A stretch of 64,000 nucleotides of DNA from Nocardioides halotolerans DSM 19273 (GCF_000422805.1 NZ_KE383924.1:1-64000); one strand, 5' to 3'. Positions 9,726 through 17,717 are shown, counted from the stretch's first letter. A program made the numbers and translations. The notes: generated from the letters alone by a model not told the origin.

Positions 9726-9731
9726 GCCCTC

Positions 9732-9737
9732 ACGCTA
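9732..9737 (-). promoter_or_regulatory. Probable -10 box of a leaderless menE transcript
   Basis: TAGCGT on the minus strand ends 6 nt before the menE GTG at 9725. This spacing puts the transcription start on or next to the first base of the start codon, as in actinobacterial leaderless mRNAs. It is inferred from sequence only. Confidence 0.4.
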
Positions 9738-9770
9738 GTCGTTGCCGGGGGCCTGCTTGAATCGCTGCTC

Positions 9771-10658
9771 GTGGCAACCCCTGGTGAGTGGCTGGCAGGC
9801 GCCCGCCCGCGCACCCTGCCCGCGGCCGTCTCGCCCGTCGTCGCCGGCACCGGCGTCGCGGCGTACGCCGACGGCGCGGTGTGGTGGAAGGCCCTGCTCG
9901 CGCTGGTCGTGAGCCTGGCCCTGCAGGTCGCGGTCAACTACGCCAACGACTACTCCGACGGCATCCGCGGCACCGATGCCGACCGGGTGGGCCCGATGCG
10001 GCTCGTCGGGTCGGGCGCCGCTGCGCCCGGGGCGGTGAAGCGCGCCGCGTTCCTCGCGTTCGGGGTCGCGGGCGTCGCCGGGCTGGTGCTCGCCGCGACG
10101 ACCGCCTGGTGGCTGGTCGCCGTCGGCCTGGTGTCGGTGCTCGCGGCGTGGTTCTACACCGGGGGCTCGCGCCCCTACGGCTACCTCGGGCTCGGCGAGG
10201 TCATGGTCTTCGTGTTCTTCGGCCTGGTCGCGGTGGTCGGCACGACGTACGTCCAGACCGAGACGTTCGCGTCGGGCTCCTTCCTGCCTGCGGTGTACGC
10301 CGCCGTGGGGATCGGCGCGCTGGCGTGCGCGATCCTCGTGGTCAACAACCTGCGCGACATCCCTACCGACACCGTCGCCGGCAAGCGCACGCTCGCCGTC
10401 GTGCTCGGAGCCGACCGCACCCGGGCGCTCTACCTGCTGCTCGTGCTCGCCGCCGCCGTCGCCTGCGTCGCGGTCGCCGCAGCCACCACCTGGTGGGCGC
10501 TCGCCGGGCTCGGCTTCCTGGCCCCCGCCGTCCGGGGGGTGCGCACCGTGCTGTCGGGTGCCGTCGGCCCGGCGCTGGTGCCGGTGCTGCAGTCGACCGG
10601 GCTGGCGGAGCTCGCCTGGGCGGTGCTGGTGGCGGTGCCGCTGGTCGCCGCCGGCTGA
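9771..10658 (+). CDS. menA: 1,4-dihydroxy-2-naphthoate polyprenyltransferase
   Basis: MenA is the membrane UbiA-type prenyltransferase that attaches the isoprenoid tail to DHNA. The 295-aa product has eight or nine hydrophobic segments. It carries both Asp-rich motifs: NYANDYSDGIRGTD near residue 60 and DIPTDTVAGKRT near residue 190, which bind Mg-prenyl diphosphate. GTG 9771 gives the usual MATPGEWLAGARPRTLPA start. It is divergent from menE, 45 bp apart, while menB and menF are not in the window, so the pathway genes are spread over several loci. Confidence 0.93.
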   Translation: MATPGEWLAGARPRTLPAAVSPVVAGTGVAAYADGAVWWKALLALVVSLALQVAVNYANDYSDGIRGTDADRVGPMRLVGSGAAAPGAVKRAAFLAFGVAGVAGLVLAATTAWWLVAVGLVSVLAAWFYTGGSRPYGYLGLGEVMVFVFFGLVAVVGTTYVQTETFASGSFLPAVYAAVGIGALACAILVVNNLRDIPTDTVAGKRTLAVVLGADRTRALYLLLVLAAAVACVAVAAATTWWALAGLGFLAPAVRGVRTVLSGAVGPALVPVLQSTGLAELAWAVLVAVPLVAAG

Positions 10659-10694
10659 CCTGCTCCGCTGGCACGACCGACGTAGGCTCGCCGC

Positions 10695-10826
10695 ATGCTG
10701 ACGCTCCTCATCATCGTGGCGATCGTGGTCGTCGGGGTCGTCGTGTGGCGCCGCCGCGTGCCGCTCCTCGCGAAGCTCCTCGGCCAGTCCGAGTCGCGGG
10801 TCCGCCAGATCAACCGCCGTCGCTGA
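10695..10826 (+). CDS. Very small single-span membrane protein
   Basis: This 43-codon frame starts MLTLLIIVAIVVVGVVVWRR. It has one hydrophobic helix (residues 2-18) followed by a strongly basic tail ending in NRRR, so the N-terminus should face outward with the tail in the cytoplasm. It lies 36 bp after menA on the same strand. Codons keep the G/C third-position bias. I do not recognise a family. A real gene is likely from the coding bias and position, but there is no clear ribosome site. Confidence 0.5.
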   Translation: MLTLLIIVAIVVVGVVVWRRRVPLLAKLLGQSESRVRQINRRR

Positions 10827-10830
10827 CGCT

Positions 10831-10860
10831 CAGGCGCCGATCAGGCGCCGATCAGGCGCT
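10831..10860. repeat. Short tandem repeat, 11-bp unit
   Basis: CAGGCGCCGAT occurs twice in a row, followed by a partial third copy (CAGGCGCT). The last copy runs to the stop of the DUF4229 gene. Each unit contains the palindrome GGCGCC, so the run could form small hairpins between the two convergent genes. Confidence 0.7.
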
Positions 10861-11119
10861 ACTCGGCGTCCTCGCGCGCCTTGCGCTCCTCGAAGGCCTT
10901 GGTGGCCCGCTCGGCACGCACCTCGACGCGCTGGGCGAGGGCCTCGCGCGGCCGGTTGAGCAGGAAGTAGGAACCGATGCCGCTCACGACGAACGCGACG
11001 ACCACGGCCACGAAGAGGTTCGCCTCGTCGCCGACGAGGAGCCACACCCCGACGATGACCCCGAAGGTCGCGGCGAACATCAGCAGCCGCAGGCCGGTGT
11101 AGACGACGAACTCCTTCAT
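10859..11119 (-). CDS. DUF4229 membrane protein
   Basis: This 86-aa protein has two membrane helices (about residues 8-28 and 33-53) and a charged, helical C-terminal tail rich in Arg, Glu and Ala. It matches the DUF4229 family of small actinobacterial membrane proteins, often encoded near menA. Function is unknown. ATG at 11119; the stop TAG touches the short tandem repeat. It lies convergent to the 43-aa membrane gene. Confidence 0.8.
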   Translation of the reverse strand: MKEFVVYTGLRLLMFAATFGVIVGVWLLVGDEANLFVAVVVAFVVSGIGSYFLLNRPREALAQRVEVRAERATKAFEERKAREDAE

Positions 11120-11181
11120 GGCGACAGCCTAGGCGGGGGCATTGCGGCACGCTTTCACCAGGCGAGCCCTACGCTGGGAGC

Positions 11182-11391
11182 GTGCTGAAGGTCCTGCTGG
11201 TGGTGGTGCTGTTCGCCGTGGCCACCTACCTCCTCATCCGGGTCATCGAGCGCCGTGGCGTTGCTCGCCCGGTGCGCCGGCGGCCCGAGCCCCGGCCGCC
11301 CCAGCGGTCCACGGCGCCGGACGACGACGAGGAGTTCCTGCGCGACCTCGACCGCAAGCGCCGGCACCCCGAGGACCCCGACGCCGGGTGA
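11182..11391 (+). CDS. Small membrane-anchored hypothetical protein
   Basis: The 69-aa product has one N-terminal membrane helix (residues 2-20) followed by a basic, Pro/Arg-rich stretch and an acidic cluster (DDDEEF) before a charged C-terminus. It is divergent from the DUF4229 gene by 62 bp. No family recognised. GTG 11182 is the start that precedes the helix. Confidence 0.65.
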   Translation: MLKVLLVVVLFAVATYLLIRVIERRGVARPVRRRPEPRPPQRSTAPDDDEEFLRDLDRKRRHPEDPDAG

Positions 11392-11483
11392 CCAGCGGGC
11401 TGACCGGCGACGGCCCGGCGCCCGCGGAGGGACTGTTACCCCTTCGTAGACCACGCGAGGGTCAGGTGTGCCTTGTCCCGACC

Positions 11484-11570
11484 TACCGTGACTCTCGGAG
11501 CCGGTCCCACGGGGGTGGTTGGCTCCGGTGGAAGCTGGCTCGGCCGTCTTCGGGGGTTGACGTCGGAGCC
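11484..11570 (+). ncRNA. Candidate structured RNA: two tandem hairpins in an intergenic region
   Basis: The 268-bp gap between convergent genes holds two strong hairpins. Hairpin A (about 11497-11526) pairs GGAGCC with GGCTCC and continues inward with G-U pairs. Hairpin B (537-548 with 559-570 of 11000) pairs about 10 of 12 positions. A TACCGT box at 11484-11489 would start a plus-strand transcript at about hairpin A. I see no match to SRP RNA, 6S, tmRNA or the ydaO riboswitch. It could instead be the 3' end of the amidase mRNA on the other strand. Confidence 0.3.
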
Positions 11571-11601
11571 GCCCACTCAGGAGCCCGCCGGACGTGTTCA
11601 G

Positions 11602-11630
11602 GGACACGGCCAGCGGGTTCTTCTGTGTCC
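11602..11630 (-). terminator. Hairpin just downstream of the amidase gene
   Basis: GGACAC at 11602-11607 pairs with GTGTCC at 11625-11630, 30 bp beyond the amidase stop on its strand. There is no clear U-run, so this is only a possible terminator or mRNA 3'-end structure. Confidence 0.35.
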
Positions 11631-11659
11631 GGACCCCGACGGCCTCAGCGCGGCCGGGC

Positions 11660-13426
11660 TCAGGAGGTCTTCGCGTGCGGGCCCTTGCCCGGGACCCGCA
11701 CCCAGTCGCGGGCCTTGCCCGGCTCGACCAGCGTGCCGCCGGCGTACTGGCAGCGCACGCGGTAGCGGCCGGGGGTGACGCCCACGAAGCGCGCGACGGC
11801 CTTCCCGTTCTTCACCGTCACCGTGCGCTTGCGGCTGCCGACCTTGATCACGACGGTGCCGTCCGGCTGCGCGACGCCCGGGGCGGTGAGCTCGAAGTGG
11901 ATGATCACCTTCCCGCCCTTCTTGCGCTGGGTGCGGGTGGAGCAGACCGGGACCGACCTGACCGCCCGGTCGAGGTTGATGGCCTGGCTGACCGGCGGGA
12001 CGTCCGGCAGGTTGCCGGTGACGACCACGCCGACCGTCTGGCCGACGTCCTCCACGGTCAGCGCGTACGTCGGGGCGGTGGCCTCGGGGATCGCGATCCC
12101 GTTGCGGTACCACTGGTAGACGACCGTCGCCGAACGCGGCTTGAACTTGCCGTCGGTGACCGTCAGCGTCTGGCCGAGGACCGCGCTGCCCTCGATCGAG
12201 AAGGGCTTCTTCAGCTTCAGGGTCGCGGCCGTGATGACGCCGGCCGCCGACGCGCGCACCTCGCCGAGCCTGACGTAGAGGTTGCCGCCCGGGCAGGCCG
12301 TGTCGTTGGTGTCGCGGTGCCCGTCGATCACCGGCAGCGTGACGACGCGGCCCTTCGGGAACTTGTCGCTGCCCTCGGAGGTGACCTGCGTCCAGCCCTG
12401 GGGGTCGCGGCCGTAGAGCGACAGCTTCCACGCCGCGAGCCGGGCCAGCGAGTCGAGGGTCGGCTGGGTCGGCTGGACGCCGTCGAGGTTGCCGATCACG
12501 CAGAAGCCGGTGGACGAGGCGTTGAAGCCGAGGGTGTGCGCTCCCCGCACCGGCCGGTCCATGCCGCCGTACCGGCCCTCCCAGATGTTGCCGAAGGAGT
12601 CGACGAGGAAGTTGTAGGCGATGTCGGACCAGCCCAGGCTCTTCGTGTGGTAGCGGTAGAAGCTCCTGATCAGGGCCGGTACGTCGCCCTGGGCGTAGCC
12701 GTTGCCCGAGGCGCTGTGGTGCACGTGGGCCTGGAGGATCGTGCTGTTGTAGCGCGGCGGGCCGTCGCGCCACGACTCGTTGGCGCCCCACTGCGCCCGC
12801 GTGTAGACGAAGGGCACGGCGACGCCGCCGGCGGCGGCCGCCGCCCGCGAGACCGACCGGGAGGGGGTCTCGGAGAGCAGGCGCGCGTCGCTGGCGATCG
12901 GGGCGGCGTGGATGAGGGTGATGCCGAGCTCGGGCGGGAGCACACCGGAGACCTGGACCTGCACGCCGTCGGTCGGCTCGACGACCATCGGAGCGGTGCC
13001 GGCCTTGCCGATGCCCTCGCCGGTGGCGGGGTCGGGCAGGTCGCGCAGCAGCGGCGCCGTGCGCCAGGGCGACCAGCCGCCCTTGCCACGGAAGCGGACC
13101 AGGATCTTCGGCGGCCGGCCACCGTCGCGCCACGTGAACCCGACCATCGTCACCAGCGCGGTGTCGAGGACCGGCGTCTGCCAGACGTCGGCACCGATCT
13201 TCTCGAGGCCGAGGTCCTTGAGCGGCCTCTCCAGGATGCCGACCCCGGAGGTCGCGTCGACCTGCAGCAGGAGCCGCTCGCCGCCGCCCTCGTCGGAGTT
13301 GAGGGCGCGCAGGATCCCGGCGCCGGTCCCGGTGACGACCCCGGCCCCGAGAACGGTCACCGTGGCGGCACGGAGCACTTGCCGGCGTCGAGGGCGCGGC
13401 GCGCCCGAGTCGTCGTCAGAAGTCAC
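11660..13426 (-). CDS. Tat-exported N-acetylmuramoyl-L-alanine amidase (PGRP type)
   Basis: The 588-aa protein starts with a twin-arginine signal (RRRQVLRAAT, then a hydrophobic stretch), so it should be exported folded. A peptidoglycan-recognition/amidase_2 domain lies at about residues 215-390, with zinc-ligand motifs HVHHSASG and DGHRDTNDTACPG. After it come a region of beta-sandwich character and basic Lys/Arg-rich segments that may bind the wall. It likely cleaves the stem peptide from N-acetylmuramic acid. GTG 13426 has AGGTGAG about 8 nt upstream; the frame stays open far beyond it, but that part is the antisense of the next gene. Confidence 0.88.
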   Translation of the reverse strand: MTSDDDSGAPRPRRRQVLRAATVTVLGAGVVTGTGAGILRALNSDEGGGERLLLQVDATSGVGILERPLKDLGLEKIGADVWQTPVLDTALVTMVGFTWRDGGRPPKILVRFRGKGGWSPWRTAPLLRDLPDPATGEGIGKAGTAPMVVEPTDGVQVQVSGVLPPELGITLIHAAPIASDARLLSETPSRSVSRAAAAAGGVAVPFVYTRAQWGANESWRDGPPRYNSTILQAHVHHSASGNGYAQGDVPALIRSFYRYHTKSLGWSDIAYNFLVDSFGNIWEGRYGGMDRPVRGAHTLGFNASSTGFCVIGNLDGVQPTQPTLDSLARLAAWKLSLYGRDPQGWTQVTSEGSDKFPKGRVVTLPVIDGHRDTNDTACPGGNLYVRLGEVRASAAGVITAATLKLKKPFSIEGSAVLGQTLTVTDGKFKPRSATVVYQWYRNGIAIPEATAPTYALTVEDVGQTVGVVVTGNLPDVPPVSQAINLDRAVRSVPVCSTRTQRKKGGKVIIHFELTAPGVAQPDGTVVIKVGSRKRTVTVKNGKAVARFVGVTPGRYRVRCQYAGGTLVEPGKARDWVRVPGKGPHAKTS

Positions 13427-13579
13427 TTCAGTCTCACCTGCCACACATGAGAACACATTCGGCCGAGCGATCCCAGTTGCACGCGCCGCGCCCGCGGCGT
13501 GAGGCGCGCCTCGTCGCAGGCGGTGAGCAGGTTCGGCAAAGCGGCCACGCGGGGCGTCCTCCCGCCGTACCGTCGTGGC

Positions 13580-15322
13580 ATGGCCGCCGACCCCCAGCGC
13601 CAGGACCCGTCGTCGAACGACCTGTTCGGCCGTTGGCTCGCGCACCACGAGCAGCAGACCGAGCAGGGCGACGCCCCCCGCGTGGACGACATCGCCGCGG
13701 AGTCCTCGCCGCCGCCCCGGTCCTCGCGCCGGCTGCCGACGGCGGCGGTCGCCTCGTCCGCCGTCGAGCGTGACCCGATGATCGGCTCGCGGATCGCGGC
13801 GCCGTCCGGTTTCGGCGCGCGCCGCCCCTCGCCCTCCGCGTCGCAGCGGTCCGGCTCGGTCAACGAGCTGGACCGGGAGCCGCCCGCGGGCTGGGAGCCG
13901 ATCGTCATGCGTTCGGTGCGCAAGAAGGTGGAGGAGTCCGAGGCGAAGCAGACCCCGAAGCCCGCCGAGCGCCGCAGCCGCCTGCAGCGTCTCAAGGCTC
14001 GCCTGGTCGACCCGCCCGAGCCGGAGGCCGAGGTCGAGGCGCCGTCGGTCCCGCTGACCCCGCCCGCGGCCCCCGTCGTGGCGCCGCCGGTCTCCGCACC
14101 CCGCGCGCCGCTGCCGACCCGCTCCCCCGCCTCGGGGCGCTCGCTCGAGGAGACGATCCGCGCCGCCGTACCGACCACCGCGCGGCCGGCCGCGCGGCAC
14201 GCCGAGCCGCAGCCCGAGCCGCAGCCCGAGCCGCAGCCCGAGCCGCAGCGCGACCCGCAGTCCGCGCCGCACGCCGAGGTGCAGACACCGGTCGAGGCGC
14301 CGGTGGAGGCGGTCGAGGACCGCCACGCGGAGCCCGAGGTGGTCGCCGCGCCGACCCCGGTCCGGGCCTTCATCGAGGCGGCGCCCGTCGCGCCCGAGCC
14401 CGCTGCCTACGTCGAGCCCGAGCCGTACGTCGAGCCGTACGTCGAGCCCCGCGTCGAGCCCGGCGCCGAGGCGCCGGTCGAGCCGGAGCCGGTGGCGGAG
14501 TCCGTGGTGGACCAGGCCGAGCCGGAGTCGCTGTACATCGCCGAGCCGGGACCCGCGGTCGCGGCGCCCGAGCCGGTCGAGCTCGCCGAGCCCGAGCCCG
14601 AGCCGGAGCCAGAGCCAGAGCCCGAGCCCGTGTCCGCCCTCGAGCCCGCGCCGGCGCGCGAACCGCGGGCCCGCCGGCGACGGGAGCGGCCCCGGCCCGG
14701 TGACGCGGCGCGCGACCTGATCGCGGCCAAGGCCCGCGCCAGGGCGAGCCGGAAGCAGGCTGCCGCGCTGCCGCCCGCCCCGGTCGCGGAGCCGGTCGCG
14801 CAGCAACAGATCGAGCCACAGGTCGAGCCAACGCAGGCCGAGTCGAAGAAGGCCGCACGGCACGACGACGAGGCCGCCTCGGAGATGCCGGGCGTCTACA
14901 AGTTCACCCCCAAGCGCACGGCCCGGCGGCTCCTCACGCTCGCGCTGCTGGCCGGCCTCGGCGCGTCGGTCTACTTCGGCCGGGAGGCCTACCGGATCCA
15001 GGAGACCCAGTCGATGGGCCTCGCCGCGATCGTCGTGCTCGCCACCGCCATGGTGTGGGCGATCCGCGCCGGTGCGAGCGTGACCAGGCTGGAGGTGCAC
15101 CAGGGCCAGCTCCAGGTGATCCAGCAGGGCGGCCGGTTCATCTTCGACCTCGCGAGCCCGTACACGAGGTTCGAGGTGCACGGCCGGCCCGGACGCCGTG
15201 GCTGGAAGGTGCTCTTCCCGCGTCGCGGCATGGCGCCGTTCACCGTCGACGCCTCGATGGTCGACCCCGACGACTTCATGCGGGTGCTGCGGTTCTTCCG
15301 TCCGCAGCTGGTCTCCCACTGA
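13580..15322 (+). CDS. Pro/Glu-rich protein with C-terminal membrane domain
   Basis: This 580-aa protein has a hydrophilic N-terminus. A long low-complexity part (about residues 150-430) is dominated by Pro, Glu, Ala and Val, with short repeats such as PEPQ, YVEP and EPEP. A basic stretch follows, then two membrane helices near residues 455-500 and an ~80-aa cytoplasmic beta-rich C-terminal domain (RLEVHQGQLQVIQQGG onwards). The C-terminal part resembles small PH-like domains of actinobacterial membrane proteins. The linker is probably extended. Function unknown. ATG 13580 starts 153 bp from the divergent amidase. Confidence 0.7.
   Translation: MAADPQRQDPSSNDLFGRWLAHHEQQTEQGDAPRVDDIAAESSPPPRSSRRLPTAAVASSAVERDPMIGSRIAAPSGFGARRPSPSASQRSGSVNELDREPPAGWEPIVMRSVRKKVEESEAKQTPKPAERRSRLQRLKARLVDPPEPEAEVEAPSVPLTPPAAPVVAPPVSAPRAPLPTRSPASGRSLEETIRAAVPTTARPAARHAEPQPEPQPEPQPEPQRDPQSAPHAEVQTPVEAPVEAVEDRHAEPEVVAAPTPVRAFIEAAPVAPEPAAYVEPEPYVEPYVEPRVEPGAEAPVEPEPVAESVVDQAEPESLYIAEPGPAVAAPEPVELAEPEPEPEPEPEPEPVSALEPAPAREPRARRRRERPRPGDAARDLIAAKARARASRKQAAALPPAPVAEPVAQQQIEPQVEPTQAESKKAARHDDEAASEMPGVYKFTPKRTARRLLTLALLAGLGASVYFGREAYRIQETQSMGLAAIVVLATAMVWAIRAGASVTRLEVHQGQLQVIQQGGRFIFDLASPYTRFEVHGRPGRRGWKVLFPRRGMAPFTVDASMVDPDDFMRVLRFFRPQLVSH
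14200..14260 (+). repeat. In-frame PEPQ coding repeat
   Basis: CAGCCCGAGCCG-type 12-bp units repeat four times and encode PEPQ tetrapeptides within the Pro/Glu-rich protein. A second run encoding alternating Glu-Pro lies near 14580-14640. Such runs change length easily by slippage. Confidence 0.7.
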
Positions 15323-15344
15323 TCCTGCCGCCCGGCGGACGCGA

Positions 15345-15360
15345 CTAGAACCTGTTCTAG
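15345..15360. promoter_or_regulatory. KstR-type palindromic operator over the thioesterase promoter
   Basis: CTAGAAC-CT-GTTCTAG is a perfect 7-bp inverted repeat. Its core at 15346-15359 fits TnnAACnnGTTnnA, the published site of KstR, the TetR-type repressor of cholesterol catabolism in mycobacteria. TAGAGT at 15358-15363 is a good -10 box, and 7 nt on is the GTG start at 15370. Bound repressor would therefore cover the -10 of a leaderless promoter. Confidence 0.6.
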
Positions 15361-15369
15361 AGTTCGGTC

Positions 15370-16026
15370 GTGGACTACCGGATCGACGAGCTCAGCCGCG
15401 AGGAGGTCGAGGCCGAGCGCGCGGTGTACGGCCCATTCACCGAGTCGCTGCGCGGCCTGGTCGACGCCGCCATCCGCACCACCGTGCCGGCGGAGGAGAT
15501 CCGCCGCGCGCAGGCCGAGGTCGAGGCGATCACCGAGCGGCTGCGTGCCGCGCCGATGCGCACGACGTACGGCGTGGACCTGCGCACCGACGGCCGCGGT
15601 CGCGCCTGGGGCAACGCGGTGGTCGGCCTGCGCAACGCGGTCGCGCCGCCGCTGACGATCGTGCAGGAGGGCCGCGGGGTGCGCTCGTCGTTCACGCTCG
15701 GCGCGGCCTACGAGGGCCCGCCCGGCAGCGTCCACGGCGGCGTCCTGGCGCTCGTTCTCGACCAGATGCTCGGCGAGGCGGCGGGCGCCGGCGGCAAGCC
15801 GGGGATGACCGCGACCCTCACGTTGAGCTACCGGCAGCGCACCGCGCTCGGCCCGCTCACCAGCGAGGCCTGGATCGAGCGGTCCGAGGGCATCAAGACG
15901 TGGGCGCGGGGTGAGATCCACAGCCCCGACGGCCTGACCGTCGAGGCCGAGGGGCTCTTCATCCTGCCGAAATGGGCTCGCGAGCGGGTTGAGTCCGGAC
16001 TTCTGCCGGTCGAGTCGTTCGAATAG
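15370..16026 (+). CDS. PaaI-like hotdog-fold acyl-CoA thioesterase
   Basis: The 218-aa protein has a helical N-terminus of about 75 residues. The hotdog domain (about 95-200) has the PGSVHGGVLALVLDQMLGEAA helix typical of PaaI/4HBT thioesterases. It likely hydrolyses an acyl-CoA; the KstR-type palindrome directly upstream suggests steroid or fatty-acid side-chain degradation. GTG 15370 fits leaderless translation. Oddly, the last 10 or so residues (SGLLPVESFE) are encoded by an inverted copy of the 21-bp repeat that follows the gene. Confidence 0.82.
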   Translation: MDYRIDELSREEVEAERAVYGPFTESLRGLVDAAIRTTVPAEEIRRAQAEVEAITERLRAAPMRTTYGVDLRTDGRGRAWGNAVVGLRNAVAPPLTIVQEGRGVRSSFTLGAAYEGPPGSVHGGVLALVLDQMLGEAAGAGGKPGMTATLTLSYRQRTALGPLTSEAWIERSEGIKTWARGEIHSPDGLTVEAEGLFILPKWARERVESGLLPVESFE

Positions 16027-16115
16027 GCCGCACAAGGTCCCGACTCGACGCGCAGAACTCCGGACTCGACCGGCAGAAGTCCGGAGTCGACCGGCAGAAG
16101 TCCGGAGTCGACTCA
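15993..16115. repeat. Clustered 21-bp repeat with one inverted copy
   Basis: Three to four direct copies of a unit near GAGTCGACCGGCAGAAGTCCG lie between 16040 and 16113. An inverted copy (15993-16018) lies inside the 3' end of the thioesterase gene. The inverted and direct copies can pair as a stem of more than 20 bp, which may terminate transcription from both sides. The last copy ends at the stop of the NADH dehydrogenase gene. Confidence 0.8.
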
Positions 16116-17591
16116 GTCGGCGGGAACGCCGCGGGCGCCCGAGTCGGTGAGCCGGGCCTCCTCGACGGCGATGGCCTCGAGCTCGGCGCGCCTCTTCTCC
16201 TGTGCGGCGACCTGCTCGGCCGACGGTGGCGAGACCAGGTCGGCCGCGCCGTGGTCGAGCCGGTCGAGCGCGAGCCGGCCGAAGATCTGCTGCTCCGTGG
16301 CGGTGCGCTCCTGGCGGCCCCGGCCGACGAACGACACTGCCCAGTGCAGGACCGCCGTGACGCGGTTCTTGAAGCCGGTCAGGTAGAGGATGTGCACGCC
16401 CAGCCAGAGCAGCCACGCGATCACCCCGGTGAGCCGGAAGCGGCCGATGAGGGCGACCGCGCGGAACCGGCTGATCGTCGCGAGCGACCCCTTGTCGAAG
16501 TACTTGAACGGCTGCTGCGGCGGCTTGCCCTCGAGGCGTCGGTCGATCGCCTTGGCGGCGTACTTCGCGCCCTGGATCGCCACCTGGGCGACGCCCGGCA
16601 GGTGGTCGAGGTCGATCATGTCGCCCACGACGAACACCTCGGGGTGCCCGGGGAGCGTGAGGTCGGAGTTGACCCCGATCCGGCCGGCCCGGTCGAGCGG
16701 GGCGCCGGTCTGCTCGGAGAGCGTCCTGGTCAGGCCGTTGGCCTGCACGCCCGCGGCCCACATCTTGGTGACCGCCTCGATCCGCTCGAAGCTGCCGTCC
16801 TTGAGCTTGACCTCGAGACCGTTCTCGTCGACGTTCGTGACCATCGCGCCCAGCTTGACCTCGACACCGAGCTTCTCGAGCGCGCGCTTGGTCTTGACGC
16901 CCAGCTCGGCGCCGAACGGCGGGAGCACCTGGCCGGCGGCGTCGACGAGCACGACGCGGGCCTCGCGCGAGTTGATGGCCCGGAAGTCACGGTCGAGCGT
17001 GCGCCGGGATAGCTCGGCGATCTGGCCGGCCATCTCGACGCCCGTGGGCCCGGCGCCGATGACGACGAAGGTGAGGAGCGCGTCGACGTCCTCGCCCCGC
17101 ATCGCGCCGAGCTCGGCGAGCTCGAAGGCGCCGAAGATGCGGCCGCGGAGCTCGAGCGCGTCGTCGATGCTCTTCATGCCGGGGGCGAACTCGGCGAACT
17201 GGTCGTTGCCGAAGTAGGACTGGCTCGAGCCGGCGGCGACGATCAGGGAGTCGTACGGAGTCACGGTCTCGCGCCCGAGGACGTGCGAGGTCACGGTCTG
17301 GGTGGCGAGGTCGATGTCGGTGACCTCGCCGAGCAGCACCCGGGTGTTCTTCTGCCTGGCCAGCACCTCACGGGTGGGCGGGGCGATCTCGCCCTCGGAG
17401 AGGATCCCGGTGGCGACCTGGTAGAGCAGCGGCTGGAACAGGTGGTGCGTGGTCTTCGCGATCATCGTGACGTCCACGTCGGACCGCTTGAGCGCCTTCG
17501 CGCCGAACAGGCCGCCGAACCCCGACCCGATCACCACGACCTGGTGCCGTCTCTGTGCCTGCGTCATCGGCTCCGTCATCGGCTCCGTCAT
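16113..17591 (-). CDS. ndh: Type II NADH dehydrogenase (FAD/NAD(P)-dependent)
   Basis: The 492-aa flavoprotein has two Rossmann motifs: VVVIGSGFGGLFGA for FAD at about residue 17, and VVIGAGPTGVEMAG for NADH at about 170. It also has the VVGDMIDL FAD motif and a hydrophobic amphipathic C-terminal region (WLLWLGVHILYLTGF) for membrane association. It passes electrons from NADH to menaquinone without proton pumping, which links it to the men genes in this window. ATG 17591 begins with a 12-bp in-frame duplication (MTEPMTEPMTQ). GTG 17597 or more upstream starts are possible. The stop touches the 21-bp repeat. Confidence 0.9.
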   Translation of the reverse strand: MTEPMTEPMTQAQRRHQVVVIGSGFGGLFGAKALKRSDVDVTMIAKTTHHLFQPLLYQVATGILSEGEIAPPTREVLARQKNTRVLLGEVTDIDLATQTVTSHVLGRETVTPYDSLIVAAGSSQSYFGNDQFAEFAPGMKSIDDALELRGRIFGAFELAELGAMRGEDVDALLTFVVIGAGPTGVEMAGQIAELSRRTLDRDFRAINSREARVVLVDAAGQVLPPFGAELGVKTKRALEKLGVEVKLGAMVTNVDENGLEVKLKDGSFERIEAVTKMWAAGVQANGLTRTLSEQTGAPLDRAGRIGVNSDLTLPGHPEVFVVGDMIDLDHLPGVAQVAIQGAKYAAKAIDRRLEGKPPQQPFKYFDKGSLATISRFRAVALIGRFRLTGVIAWLLWLGVHILYLTGFKNRVTAVLHWAVSFVGRGRQERTATEQQIFGRLALDRLDHGAADLVSPPSAEQVAAQEKRRAELEAIAVEEARLTDSGARGVPAD

Positions 17592-17717
17592 CGCCTTCAC
17601 CCACTCCTCGCGGCCAGATCTCCATTGTGTCGTGACGCCCTGGCCGGCGTTCGGGGGGTCCTCGCGGCCCCTCACTGGGGTAACCACTGCGCCCACGCCA
17701 CGCATCCGGCACGCCGT

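Noticed and set aside
11484..11570. SRP RNA, 6S RNA or ydaO-type riboswitch
   Set aside because: The key motifs, such as GGAAGGAAGCAGCC-like loops or the c-di-AMP core, are absent.
13447..13773. Plus-strand frame at the start of the Pro/Glu-rich gene
   Set aside because: It is out of frame with the real gene, and its codon use is wrong.
16040..16113. CRISPR array
   Set aside because: The 21-bp units have no spacers between them.
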